64,000 nucleotides of DNA, from NCBI RefSeq assembly GCF_014218275.1, contig NZ_AP023213.1:3724501-3788500 (forward strand). The letters are read 5' to 3'. This stretch comes from Citrifermentans bremense (lineage in GTDB: Bacteria > Desulfobacterota > Desulfuromonadia > Geobacterales > Geobacteraceae). Shown here in pieces: positions 17,020 through 24,855 of this stretch; position 1 is the first letter of the stretch; each line of letters starts with the position of its first letter. The notes beneath the pieces were generated by a model. That model saw only the letters and a program-made list of their open reading frames with translations. It was not told where the DNA came from and ran no database searches. A program made the position numbers and the translations under genes.

Positions 17020-17266
17020 GTAATTTCCCATAATCTACGGCCAGGCAATGAGTGGTGGGCGAGACGGGTACCTTACCGAAATCGTGCAGGAGCGTCCCGA
17101 TGCGACATCAAGCATCCGGGTTCATTGGACAGAAGGTAGGATCAAGCAGCACCGTGAGAGATCTGCCCGTGGTTACCTTTGCCCCCTGCGTGGTCGGCAC
17201 AGGTAACTATATCGGCAGCACGGTCATGAGCTTAAGGGCCAGCAGGGCATTTTCCGTCGTGTACAG
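17020..17266 (-). pseudogene. decayed reading frame downstream of the HTH gene
   Basis: Reading on from the HTH gene in the same frame on the minus strand gives codon-biased sequence interrupted by two further stops (TAG at about 17209, TGA at about 17107): LYTTENALLALKLMTVLPI, stop, LPVPTTQGAKVTTGRSLTVL continuing to NPDA, stop, CRIGTLLHDFGKVPVSP. G/C is strongly preferred at third positions in the first and last blocks. LLHDFGKV resembles the HD-motif region of HD-type phosphohydrolases, but the match is too short to be sure. The stretch from 16989 to 17020 holds nothing else that I recognise. Confidence 0.3.
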
Positions 17267-17446
17267 CTATATCCCGGTCAGTTCCTCGATTTTAAGCTCC
17301 AGATCGTCCCCGTTCATCCGGACGACCCCGCTTTCCTCCTCGGTCCGGATCACCCCCTCGTCGATCCACACCCTGAGCCGCTCCTCTTCCACCCCGAACT
17401 TCTCCGCCGCTTCAGCAATCGTGTACCAGGTCTTGGTGATCAGCAT
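17267..17446 (-). CDS. 59-residue MerR/excisionase-like helix-turn-helix protein
   Basis: ATG at 17446 with GGGGGA upstream; stop TAG at 17267. The N-terminal half TWYTIAEAAEKFGVEEERL followed by VWIDEGVIRTE is a winged-helix motif of the MerR/excisionase (helix-turn-helix type 17) kind: first helix, turn, recognition helix, then the wing containing VVRMNGDDLELKIEEL. It is just under 60 residues. Small proteins of this type act as DNA-binding regulators or recombination directionality factors; no integrase is nearby. Similar small proteins are often found beside signalling genes. It is divergent from the REC-HD-GYP gene. Confidence 0.7.
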   Translation of the reverse strand: MLITKTWYTIAEAAEKFGVEEERLRVWIDEGVIRTEEESGVVRMNGDDLELKIEELTGI

Positions 17447-17703
17447 GGTTTCCCCCTTTGGCCAGCTCTCCCGCGAACGGTGTATCGGGAAATTAAGAAA
17501 GATAGCTGCGCGTCTTTTTAATTGAACTACCCCGTTGCATGGTACCGCTCTTGCCTAGCGTGTCAAGCGGCGCGCAGCGCGCCCTCAGCTCGGCAATTAG
17601 AATAGTTGCCGCAGCCGCACATTTTTTTCTTTTCTAATGGGAACTTCTGCCGATAAGTACCAGGCGCACTCCTTCAAAGCTGCGCCCAGCCGGAGATGAA
17701 CCT

Positions 17704-18681
17704 ATGCCCAACGACAGACAAGAACGAGATACGATCCTTTTCGTCGACGACGAAAAAAGCTACCTCGCCTATACCAGAGGGGTCTTCGATAACAGGGGGC
17801 TCAACGTCCTGACTGCCGCTTCCGCCCTGGAGGCGCTGCAGATCGTGGAGGAGCAGAATGTAGCCGTGGTCATCTCTGACAACGAGATGCCAGGGATGCG
17901 GGGAATAGAGCTTCTGTCGAAGATCAAGGAGGTCTCGCCGCACACGGTGAAAATCATGATGACCGGGAGCGCCGACCTCTCCACCACCCTGGCCGCCATA
18001 AACAGCGGCGAGGTCTTCCGCTTCGTGCTCAAGCCGTGGAAAAAGGCGGACATGCTGCGCGCGGTGAAGGACGGGATCCGCAGGTATCGGGTGCTGCAAT
18101 CGCTAAAGCGCGAGGACGAATTCATCCTGCACTCGCTGGCGCAGACCATAGAGCTGAAGGACTCCTCCACCAAGGGGCACTGCGACCGGGTCGCCACCCT
18201 CGCGATGAAGATAGCGGAACGCCTGGGGGTGACCGAGGATATAAAGCAGGAGATCAGGTACGGCAGTTGGCTGCACGACTGCGGCAAGATAGGGGTCCCT
18301 GAGGCGATCCTGAACGCGGAGCGCGGCCTGACCGACGAGGAGTTCAAGGTCGTGATGAAGCACCCGGAATGGGGATGCGAGGTGGTGCGCAAGGCGAACC
18401 TGTCGAAGACCGTGCAGAACATAGTCCTTTATCACCATGAGCGCTTCGACGGCAATGGGTACCCCCATAAGCTGGACGGGGACCGGATCCCGATCGAGGC
18501 GCAGATTGTCGCCACCGCCGACATCTGCGACGCGCTGACCATGGACCGCCCCTACCGCAAGGGGTTCACCCGCGAGGAGACCATCTGGACCATGACCGAG
18601 ATGAAGGGAAAACACCTGGCGCCGCGGCTGGTGGAGGTCCTATTGGAGATCATGGACGAGGAGGCCGAACTGCAGGAATAA
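17704..18681 (+). CDS. response regulator with HD-GYP c-di-GMP phosphodiesterase domain
   Basis: 325 residues: a receiver domain (about 10-125) with phospho-acceptor Asp59 in VVISDNEMPG and Lys in FVLKPW, a short linker, and an HD-GYP domain (about 145-315). His191-Asp192 in WLHDCGKIG and HHERFDGNGYP (His244-His245 onward) are the full metal-binding and GYP signatures, so it should be an active cyclic di-GMP phosphodiesterase controlled by phosphorylation. No cognate kinase is adjacent. A GGAG ribosome site lies at about 17692. The last residues are acidic. Confidence 0.95.
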   Translation: MPNDRQERDTILFVDDEKSYLAYTRGVFDNRGLNVLTAASALEALQIVEEQNVAVVISDNEMPGMRGIELLSKIKEVSPHTVKIMMTGSADLSTTLAAINSGEVFRFVLKPWKKADMLRAVKDGIRRYRVLQSLKREDEFILHSLAQTIELKDSSTKGHCDRVATLAMKIAERLGVTEDIKQEIRYGSWLHDCGKIGVPEAILNAERGLTDEEFKVVMKHPEWGCEVVRKANLSKTVQNIVLYHHERFDGNGYPHKLDGDRIPIEAQIVATADICDALTMDRPYRKGFTREETIWTMTEMKGKHLAPRLVEVLLEIMDEEAELQE

Positions 18682-18683
18682 AA

Positions 18684-18711
18684 AAAGGGAGAGCATCGCG
18701 CCCTCCCTTGG
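18684..18711. terminator. bidirectional terminator
   Basis: AAGGGAG-(N10)-CTCCCTT directly after the HD-GYP stop. The A run on the left gives a T tail for the minus-strand glutaredoxin gene ending at 18736. Confidence 0.7.
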
Positions 18712-18735
18712 TCTGAATCGTCTATCTGCCCTTTC

Positions 18736-19104
18736 CTACTTCTTCCTGAATTGATCCAGCGCCTTTTGCACCCGCCCCTCGTCGAACCCCTTCAGCACCT
18801 GGGCATCATCCCCGATCACGATCACCGGCACTCCCTGGCTTTTGTACTTCCCGGTCAGCAGCTCCATCGCCTCGCTGTCCAGTTCCACGTCGCGGTTGAT
18901 GAAGGGGATGTCGTTGCGGGTGAAGAACTCCTTTGCGGCCTTGCAGTGCGGGCACCACGAGGTCGAGAAGAGCACTATCTTCGGGTACTTCTTCTGTGCC
19001 GGGGCGTGCTGCCCCAGCGGGCTCTGCGGCATCTGCTCCGCGGCCAGGCCCGAAAGCGGAAGCATAAGGAAAAACGCCGCTGCTAAAGTCATGAATCTCC
19101 GCAT
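18736..19104 (-). CDS. exported glutaredoxin-like protein
   Basis: 122 residues from the ATG at 19104, chosen for GGGGGAG 6 bases upstream. A signal peptide (MRRFMTLAAAFFLMLPLSGLAA) precedes a short linker and a glutaredoxin/thioredoxin-fold domain (about 38-118). The redox motif is SWCPHCKAA and the cis-Pro loop is QGVPVIVIGD. It is probably a periplasmic thiol-disulfide protein. The upstream PDZ gene ends one base before this start, so the two are one transcription unit. Confidence 0.88.
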   Translation of the reverse strand: MRRFMTLAAAFFLMLPLSGLAAEQMPQSPLGQHAPAQKKYPKIVLFSTSWCPHCKAAKEFFTRNDIPFINRDVELDSEAMELLTGKYKSQGVPVIVIGDDAQVLKGFDEGRVQKALDQFRKK

Positions 19105-19105
19105 G

Positions 19106-19489
19106 TCACTCCCCCTTTTGGTTAACTTTTTTCCCGGCACCGCCGATTTTCAACTGCCGCCGCACCAGGTTGAAACTGAGCGTCTTCGGGTTTCCCGGCC
19201 GCCGCACCAGAATGAGCACGGGGGTCCCGGCCCGCCCGCGCAGCCTGCGCTCCACGATGAACTTGAAGTCGCTCCCCTGAGTCGGCGTTCCGTCCACCTG
19301 GGTGATCACGTCCCCCGCCTTGATTCCGGCCAGATGCGCCGGACCTCCCGCGACCAGCTGTCTCACCACGATGGTGCCGTCTGCCCTGGGGACGCCGTCG
19401 ATGCCGACGCCGCCGAAAGCCTCCTTGCCGAAGGCCGCCGGCGCCTGGAGGAACAGGCAGAGTAATAGGACGAACAATGTCTTCATCAT
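19106..19489 (-). CDS. exported single-PDZ-domain protein
   Basis: About 127 residues from ATGATG at 19489 (or 19486). A signal peptide (about 1-22, TLFVLLLCLFLQAPAAFG) is followed by one PDZ domain (about 28-110: GGVGIDGVPRADGTIVVRQL, GPAHLAGIKAGDVITQVDG, GTPVLILVRRPG). No protease domain is attached, unlike DegP/HtrA, so it probably binds or presents peptides, or scaffolds the glutaredoxin encoded next. There is no good ribosome site: the promoter at 19500-19527 would start the transcript within about 5 bases of the ATG, so the message may be leaderless. Confidence 0.82.
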   Translation of the reverse strand: MMKTLFVLLLCLFLQAPAAFGKEAFGGVGIDGVPRADGTIVVRQLVAGGPAHLAGIKAGDVITQVDGTPTQGSDFKFIVERRLRGRAGTPVLILVRRPGNPKTLSFNLVRRQLKIGGAGKKVNQKGE

Positions 19490-19499
19490 AGGGAGCAAA

Positions 19500-19527
19500 C
19501 CTATACGAACCCCGGGGGGATTGTCAA
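19500..19527 (-). promoter_or_regulatory. promoter of the PDZ-glutaredoxin pair
   Basis: On the minus strand TTGACA (19527-19522), a 16-base spacer and TATAGG (19505-19500). It faces away from the asnS promoter with the two -35 boxes about 8 bases apart. Confidence 0.6.
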
Positions 19528-19535
19528 CTATGCTT

Positions 19536-19564
19536 TTGCCGTGGCCTGACCTCTATGCTATAAA
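19536..19564 (+). promoter_or_regulatory. promoter of asnS
   Basis: TTGCCG (19536-19541), a 17-base spacer and TATAAA (19559-19564), about 28 bases before the expected asnS ribosome site. Confidence 0.65.
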
Positions 19565-19598
19565 TGGTGCATTAAAATCTACCAGCGGAGCGGCTCAC

Positions 19599-20984
19599 AT
19601 GACAGCGAGAACCAGGGTAAAACAGGCACTGAGCGAGGGACGGCCGGGCGAGACTTTACTGCTCAAGGGGTGGGCGAGAACGGTGCGGACCGGCAAGGGG
19701 GTAACCTTCATCTCCCTGAACGACGGCTCCACGCTGGCGGGGATACAGGTGGTCGCCGAGCCGGACCTTGAGAACTACGCCGAGGTCTCGGCGCTTGGAA
19801 CCGGGAGCGCGGTCGCAGTCACCGGCGTGCTGCAGGAGTCGCCCGCCGCCGGGCAGGAACTGGAACTCAAGGCGCTCTCGGTGGAGGTGGTGGGTGCTGC
19901 GGACCAGGAATACCCGATGCAGAAAAAACGGCACAGCTTCGAGTACCTGCGCACCATCGCGCACATGAGGATGCGCAGCAACACCTTCGGCGCCGTGTTC
20001 CGGGTCCGTTCGGCGCTGGCCCAGGAGGTGCACCGATTCTTCGCCGAGCGCGACTTTCTCTACGTGCACACACCCATCATCACCGCAAACGACTGCGAGG
20101 GGGCGGGCGAGCTTTTCCGCGTCACCACGCTCGACCTGGACAACCCGCCCAGGGTCGAGGGGGAGATCGACTTCGGAGAGGACTTCTTCGCCAGGGCCAC
20201 CGGGCTCACCGTGAGCGGCCAATTGGAAGGAGAGCTCTTCGCCCAGGCCTTCTCCGACATCTATACCTTCGGCCCCACCTTCCGGGCGGAAAACTCGAAC
20301 ACGGCGCGCCACGCCGCCGAGTTCTGGATGATCGAGCCGGAGATGGCGTTCGCCGACCTCTCCGACGACGCCGACCTGGCCGAGGCCTTTTTGAAAAGGC
20401 TCTGCCGCTTCGCGCTGGACAACTGCGACGAGGACATGAGGTTCTTCAACGCGCAGATCGACAAGGGACTCATAGAAAGGATAGAGGGGGTGGCGCGGGC
20501 CTCCTTTGCGCGGATGGATTACGGCGAGGCGATCGAGCGGCTCAAGAAGGCGCCGGTCTCCTTCCAGTTCCCCGTTGAATGGGGGCTCGACCTGCAGTCC
20601 GAACACGAACGCTACCTGACCGAGCAGGTGGTCGGCGGGCCGGTCTTCATAATGAACTACCCCAAGGACATCAAGGCTTTTTACATGAGGCTCAACGACG
20701 ACGGCAGGACCGTCGCCGCAATGGACCTCCTGGTCCCCAAGGTGGGGGAGATCATCGGCGGGAGCCAGCGCGAGGAGCGGCTGGAGCCGCTGATCGCGCG
20801 GATGATGGAGGTCGGGATCGAGCCGGAGTCGCTTTCCTGGTACCTGGACACCCGGCGTTGGGGCTCTACCCCGCACGCGGGATTCGGCCTCGGGTTCGAG
20901 AGGCTGATCATGTACCTGACCGGGATGGAGAACATCAGGGACGTGATACCTTTCCCGAGGACGCCGAGACACGCGGAATTCTAG
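19599..20984 (+). CDS. asnS: asparaginyl-tRNA synthetase
   Basis: 461 residues from the ATG at 19599 (GGAG 8 bases upstream); the open frame continues upstream but crosses the promoter. It charges tRNA-Asn with asparagine. An N-terminal OB-fold anticodon-binding domain (about 15-100) is followed by the class II catalytic core: motif 2 PTFRAENSNTARHAAEFW (about 226-243) and motif 3 GFGLGFERLIMYLTG (about 428-442). Length and motifs match AsnS rather than AspS. Transcribed alone, it ends at a shared terminator. Confidence 0.96.
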   Translation: MTARTRVKQALSEGRPGETLLLKGWARTVRTGKGVTFISLNDGSTLAGIQVVAEPDLENYAEVSALGTGSAVAVTGVLQESPAAGQELELKALSVEVVGAADQEYPMQKKRHSFEYLRTIAHMRMRSNTFGAVFRVRSALAQEVHRFFAERDFLYVHTPIITANDCEGAGELFRVTTLDLDNPPRVEGEIDFGEDFFARATGLTVSGQLEGELFAQAFSDIYTFGPTFRAENSNTARHAAEFWMIEPEMAFADLSDDADLAEAFLKRLCRFALDNCDEDMRFFNAQIDKGLIERIEGVARASFARMDYGEAIERLKKAPVSFQFPVEWGLDLQSEHERYLTEQVVGGPVFIMNYPKDIKAFYMRLNDDGRTVAAMDLLVPKVGEIIGGSQREERLEPLIARMMEVGIEPESLSWYLDTRRWGSTPHAGFGLGFERLIMYLTGMENIRDVIPFPRTPRHAEF

Positions 20985-20989
20985 AGAGG

Positions 20990-21021
20990 CAATTGACAAT
21001 TGACGATGGACAATTGACAAC
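20990..21021. repeat. AATTGACA-type short tandem repeat
   Basis: Units caattgacaattgac, gatggacaattgacaac sit directly after the asnS stop. They belong to the same family as 16953-16988. Confidence 0.65.
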
Positions 21022-21077
21022 GAAACCTTGAACTTTCCCTTCAAAGCGGGGGAACGCCTTGATAACGGCTCAATGAA

Positions 21078-21120
21078 AAGGGGCCGGCGGGTCAGCTTTA
21101 AGCTGCCTTGCCGGCCCCTT
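21078..21120. terminator. bidirectional terminator between asnS and the DUF3108 gene
   Basis: AAGGGGCCGGC (21078-21088) and GCCGGCCCCTT (21110-21120) form an 11-bp stem; the loop contains a smaller CAGCTTTAAGCTG hairpin. Short T tracts lie on both sides. Confidence 0.8.
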
Positions 21121-21150
21121 CTATTTTCCGTGCGATGCCCGGCGCTGCTG

Positions 21151-21915
21151 CTAGTTGCTGGCGGTGCGGTCGCCGGCTGTGGGCCAGTAACTCCCTCCGG
21201 CAATGGTGGCGGTGATCTTGCCGATCTTCACCTTGGTGGTCATCTTCACCGGAATGCGCAGCGAATCGTCGGTGAGCCAGACGGTGACGTCGCCGGTGCG
21301 GGAGAAATACCCTTCCGCCTTCATCAGCGGCTTCACCACGATGGTCTTGAACCTCCCGAGCGGAGTGCTGACCTCCTCGCGCCTGAGCACCTTCACCTCT
21401 GTGCTCCAAAGCCTGTTGAAATCGTAGATGTCGACATAAACCGACCTCCCCGGGATGAGCTCCAGGGTCCTGACGTAGTAGACGCAGGAAAGGGAATCGA
21501 AGGTGTTGGTGCTGATCTTGTCCACACGCTTCGACTTCTCCAGGAGGTTGCGCGACTCCACTTTCAGCTCCTGCGGATCGAAGAAGGCCTCCTTCAGCCT
21601 GCGGTGCCTACCCTCCTGGATCTTGTTGCGGGAGTACTTGGGGGTTCCGAAGCGGTCCCCGCTGCCGCGCGTGATGACCGACTCGGCACGGTCGTCTACC
21701 TTGAAGAAAGAGTCGATCCAGGAATTGGAGCGGGTGGTGGAAACGATGTGCATCTCGTTTCCCTTGGTGGATACCTCGTGCACTGAGGTCGCGGCCTTCA
21801 CGCCGGTCCAGCTTACGTCGTAGACCAGCTTCTCGTTGTTGCTGAAGGCCGTGGCGGGAAAAGCGTGCAGAGGGATGAGCAATGCGGCGAGTATAATGAG
21901 AATGGAAGTTTTCAT
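21151..21915 (-). CDS. DUF3108-family exported protein
   Basis: 254 residues with a signal peptide (about 1-23) and one DUF3108 domain. The pattern EKLVYDVSWTGVKAATSVHEV (described rather than complete), followed by the middle motif RSVYVDIYDFNRLWSTEVKVL and the end VTVWLTDDSLRIPVKM, is typical of this outer-membrane-associated beta-rich family, whose biochemical role is unknown. DUF3108 genes often lie near lipid or envelope genes, as here with the hopanoid block on the same strand upstream. It is not tightly coupled to eamA (116-base gap). Confidence 0.82.
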   Translation of the reverse strand: MKTSILIILAALLIPLHAFPATAFSNNEKLVYDVSWTGVKAATSVHEVSTKGNEMHIVSTTRSNSWIDSFFKVDDRAESVITRGSGDRFGTPKYSRNKIQEGRHRRLKEAFFDPQELKVESRNLLEKSKRVDKISTNTFDSLSCVYYVRTLELIPGRSVYVDIYDFNRLWSTEVKVLRREEVSTPLGRFKTIVVKPLMKAEGYFSRTGDVTVWLTDDSLRIPVKMTTKVKIGKITATIAGGSYWPTAGDRTASN

Positions 21916-22031
21916 GGCTACAGCTTATCTCCACTTGGAATTTTTTTTCAAGTGAAAAAGCCTAGGTTTTATCTAATGTTACACAGCCAGCCGCTGCCGG
22001 CCCTTCTACCGCAACCGACGCGATTAGAAGA

Positions 22032-22412
22032 TCAGGCGCCTGAGCTCTTGGTTATCATTATAACGCCCACCGCTACGAGAACCGTCCCGGCCCAGCGCAG
22101 AGGGCTGACTATCTCGTGCAGGAAGTACTGAGACAAAAAGGCGACCAGTATGTAGTTTAGCGCCTGCATCGGCAGCGCGACGGAGAGGTCCTCCCAGGAG
22201 AGCACGGCGAGCCACAGGAAGAAGAAGACGGCGAGCATCGCGGTTCCCAGCACCAGTTTCGGCGTGGTCAGAGCCTGCTGGGAGACCTTCAGTATCCCCC
22301 TGAGATTCATGGTGGAGAGATCCCCCAACTCCTTCATGCCGCTGGCAAGCAGCAGGTCCCCGATGGTTCCGGCGGTGACCGCCATCAGCATGACCACAAC
22401 GGTTTTAAGCAT
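22032..22412 (-). CDS. small EamA/SMR-type membrane transporter
   Basis: 126 residues with four predicted membrane helices (about 3-22, 48-70, 76-98, 103-122), the half-size EamA/EmrE architecture that works as a dimer. The C-terminal helix EIVSPLRWAGTVLVAVGVIMI is typical of the EamA motif. It overlaps the 3' end of hpnK by 8 bases, and GGAGAGG lies upstream of its ATG, so it is translationally coupled to hopanoid modification genes. By analogy with ArnE/ArnF lipid flippases of the same fold it may move a hopanoid intermediate, which is inference. Confidence 0.82.
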   Translation of the reverse strand: MLKTVVVMLMAVTAGTIGDLLLASGMKELGDLSTMNLRGILKVSQQALTTPKLVLGTAMLAVFFFLWLAVLSWEDLSVALPMQALNYILVAFLSQYFLHEIVSPLRWAGTVLVAVGVIMITKSSGA

Positions 22413-23271
22413 ATGTCTTTTCCTCTCCGCGGTAGTTTCTGAGCCGGATTCCCAGCTGGGCCAGCTTCTGCCGCGTGTTCGCGCTGGTCAAGGCGGCCAG
22501 TTCCTGGTCGTGCAGGTAATCCGGCATCCGGCGCTCCAGAGTCGGGCAGGGACGGCTGCCGGGATGGAAGTAGATCTCGGTGAGACCTTCCCCCACGCTT
22601 TCCAGCGCCCGCAAGAGATACTGCTCCGTCATCCGCCCCGAGTTGAGCAGCCCCTTCACCTCGGCAGCGTAGCGGATCCCGAGCCGGTCCAGCATGGGAC
22701 GGCAGCGCCTGGCGAGCGAGGCGAAGATGAAGGCGTCTGCGCACTTGCCGAAGATCCTTTTGCGGTCCTGGGCTAGGTTTGCGGCGAGGTTCTCCCTGGT
22801 GAGCCGGAAGCTTTTGATGCCGTAGCGCGGCATCAGCTCGCAGAGGATGTCGAACACCACCGGGTGCATGTGGATGCTCAAGTGCCCGTCGATGTGGGAG
22901 AGGTCCACCCCCGCGTCCAGGCACTTCGTGATCTGCGCCTCGATCTCCAGGTGCAGCTTCTTTCTCAAAGGCTTCAGGAAGAAAAATCGCATCCCTGCCA
23001 GCACCGGGTCGTCGCCGAAGTAGCCACTCGCGTCGGTCAAGGGAGGCAGGCCGTGTTGCGTCAGCACGCCGCTTCCCTGCACCAGGGTCAGGTGCAGCCC
23101 GACCTGCAGGGCGGGATTGGCCCGGGCGTAGGCTGCCGCCTCCTCGAAGGTGTCGCCGCCGACCATGAGCGAGGCGCTGGTCAATACCCCTTCCTCCCAG
23201 CCCCGGAAGACGCCGTGGTTGGCGCCCCTGGAAAGGCCGAAGTCGTCCGCGTTGATCACTAGCTCTTTCAT
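22405..23271 (-). CDS. hpnK: HpnK, hopanoid-associated ChbG/YdjC-type deacetylase
   Basis: 288 residues from the ATG at 23271; an in-frame GTG at 23286 would instead overlap the hpnJ stop. It is a YdjC/ChbG-fold deacetylase: VINADDFGLSRGAN (metal-binding Asp-Asp, about 5-18) and HIDGHLSIHMHP (about 124-135, metal-binding His) are intact. In the hopanoid pathway HpnK is reported to remove the N-acetyl group of bacteriohopanetetrol-N-acetylglucosamine before ring contraction by HpnJ. hpnJ ends 7 bases upstream and the small transporter overlaps downstream. Confidence 0.9.
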   Translation of the reverse strand: MKELVINADDFGLSRGANHGVFRGWEEGVLTSASLMVGGDTFEEAAAYARANPALQVGLHLTLVQGSGVLTQHGLPPLTDASGYFGDDPVLAGMRFFFLKPLRKKLHLEIEAQITKCLDAGVDLSHIDGHLSIHMHPVVFDILCELMPRYGIKSFRLTRENLAANLAQDRKRIFGKCADAFIFASLARRCRPMLDRLGIRYAAEVKGLLNSGRMTEQYLLRALESVGEGLTEIYFHPGSRPCPTLERRMPDYLHDQELAALTSANTRQKLAQLGIRLRNYRGEEKTYA

Positions 23272-23278
23272 CGACCCA

Positions 23279-24700
23279 CTAGGCACAGGCCTGCTTGCGC
23301 TTTCGCATGTAGCTCAGGTACTGCGCCCCCTCCTTGAGGAGCTTCTTGCGCTGGGCGGAGTCGACCAGCATGCTGTAGAGGCTGCGGGCGATGTAGCGGG
23401 GGCGGAAATAGAACTTGTTGTAGAAGAGCTCTACCGCGTCGAAGATCTCCTTATTGGAGAGGTCGGGGTAGTTGATGACGCATTTCTGGTGCCCGCTTGC
23501 GTCCAGGAAGCTGTCCGAGGCGATCCACCCCTCCTTGAGCGCCATGTCGTAGAACTCGGTGCCGGGATAGGGGGAGGCGAGCGAAACCTGGATCGAGGTG
23601 AGGTCGAGATCTATGGCGTAGGCGATGGTCTCCTTGATGGTCTCCCTGGTCTCGCCGGGAAGACCCAGGACGAAGGCGCCGTGTATGGTGAGGCCGAGCT
23701 TGTGGCAGTTGCGGGTGAATTCGATCGCCTGCTCCTTGGTGACTCCCTTCTTGATGTTCTTTAGGATCTGCTCGTTGCCGGTCTCGTAGCCGACCACCAC
23801 GTGGTGCATCCCCGCGTCGCGCAGTTCCTTGAGCGTGTCGTAGTCGCAGTTGGCCCGGGCGTTGATCACCCAGGATACGTTGAGCGGCTTGATGGCGCGT
23901 GCGATTGCCTTGGCATGCTCTCGGTCGGCGGTGAAGGTGTCGTCGTCGAAGGAGATCTCCTTCACCTGGGGAAGGTTCTCCTTGATCCAGCGCACCTCCT
24001 CGTAGACGTTCTGCGGGCTCCTCTTCCTCAAGGTCCGCCCGGAGAAGGTCTGGGGCCACAGGCAGTAGATGCAGCGCGAGGGGCAGCCGCGGGAGGCGTA
24101 GATGGAGACGTACGGGTGCCGGAAATGCGGGATGACGTACTCCTCGATGGGTAGGTCGCGGTGGTAGACCTGGCTTGCGAAGGGGAGGCTGTCGAGGTCG
24201 GCGATGGGGGGGCGGTCCTTGGTGTGGACCACCTTGCCCTCCTTAAGGAAGCTGATGCCATCCACCTCTGACCAGGGCTTCCCTTCGCAAAGTTCCTTTG
24301 TCGAGTAGTCGAACTCGCCGCGGCAGACGATGTCGACAGCGCCGGCGGCAAAGCGCAGCGACTCCTCGGGGAGGACGCTCACGTGGGGCCCGGTCAAAAC
24401 GGTTAACGTGGCGGGGTTCTGCGCCTTGATCCGACGCGCGGTTTCGACGTCGATGGCGAGGGTCGGGGTGGAGGTGTACATCACCACCATGTCGTACTCT
24501 TGGGCGATCTTCAGGCAGGCATCGAGGTCGAGCCGCTGCACCGGGGCGTCCACCACCCGGGCTCCGGGGATCATGCCGGCGGGGTAGGTAAGCCAGCCGG
24601 GAAACCAGAAGGAGGTGACCTCGCGGGAGGCCTGGTAGCGCGCACCGGCCCCCCCGTCGAAGTCCTCGAAGGTCGGCGGGTTCAGAAACAACGGCTTCAT
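23279..24700 (-). CDS. hpnJ: HpnJ, hopanoid-associated B12-binding radical SAM protein
   Basis: 473 residues. An N-terminal B12-binding-type Rossmann domain (about 15-165) is followed by a radical SAM domain with RGCPSRCIYCLWPQTF (about 207-222). The N-terminal start MKPLFLNPPTFEDFDGGAG is characteristic of HpnJ. HpnJ is linked to contraction of the glucosamine ring to the cyclitol ether of bacteriohopanetetrol. The gene leads the operon hpnJ-hpnK-eamA from a strong promoter at 24747-24775. The genes for squalene-hopene cyclase, HpnH and HpnI are not in the window. Confidence 0.92.
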   Translation of the reverse strand: MKPLFLNPPTFEDFDGGAGARYQASREVTSFWFPGWLTYPAGMIPGARVVDAPVQRLDLDACLKIAQEYDMVVMYTSTPTLAIDVETARRIKAQNPATLTVLTGPHVSVLPEESLRFAAGAVDIVCRGEFDYSTKELCEGKPWSEVDGISFLKEGKVVHTKDRPPIADLDSLPFASQVYHRDLPIEEYVIPHFRHPYVSIYASRGCPSRCIYCLWPQTFSGRTLRKRSPQNVYEEVRWIKENLPQVKEISFDDDTFTADREHAKAIARAIKPLNVSWVINARANCDYDTLKELRDAGMHHVVVGYETGNEQILKNIKKGVTKEQAIEFTRNCHKLGLTIHGAFVLGLPGETRETIKETIAYAIDLDLTSIQVSLASPYPGTEFYDMALKEGWIASDSFLDASGHQKCVINYPDLSNKEIFDAVELFYNKFYFRPRYIARSLYSMLVDSAQRKKLLKEGAQYLSYMRKRKQACA

Positions 24701-24746
24701 GATTCGCCCTCCAGATTAACAGAGTCACACCAAAAAATAAGCCCTG

Positions 24747-24775
24747 ACTATAAGGCGGTGAATCCCGTTTGTCAA
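24747..24775 (-). promoter_or_regulatory. strong sigma-70-type promoter of the hpnJ operon
   Basis: On the minus strand TTGACA (24775-24770), a 17-base spacer and TATAGT (24752-24747). Transcription would start about 40 bases before the hpnJ ATG. On the + strand a TTGACA at 24794 faces hpnG, but no well-spaced -10 follows. Confidence 0.75.
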
Positions 24776-24855
24776 GTTAACCCTCGGCAACCTTTGACAT
24801 TGCGGCAAAAGCCTCGCTCTGTTAAAGTGCGCAAACCAAACAGAGGAGCCTGGCC

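Noticed and set aside
17052-17525. Open frame of about 157 codons on the + strand
   Set aside because: It is antisense to the HTH gene and the decayed frame, Ser/Arg-rich, has no ribosome site and matches no fold; it is a shadow of the minus-strand coding pattern.
24794-24825. TTGACA facing hpnG as a promoter
   Set aside because: The nearest -10-like sequence (TTAAAG) is 22 bases away, too far for sigma-70.
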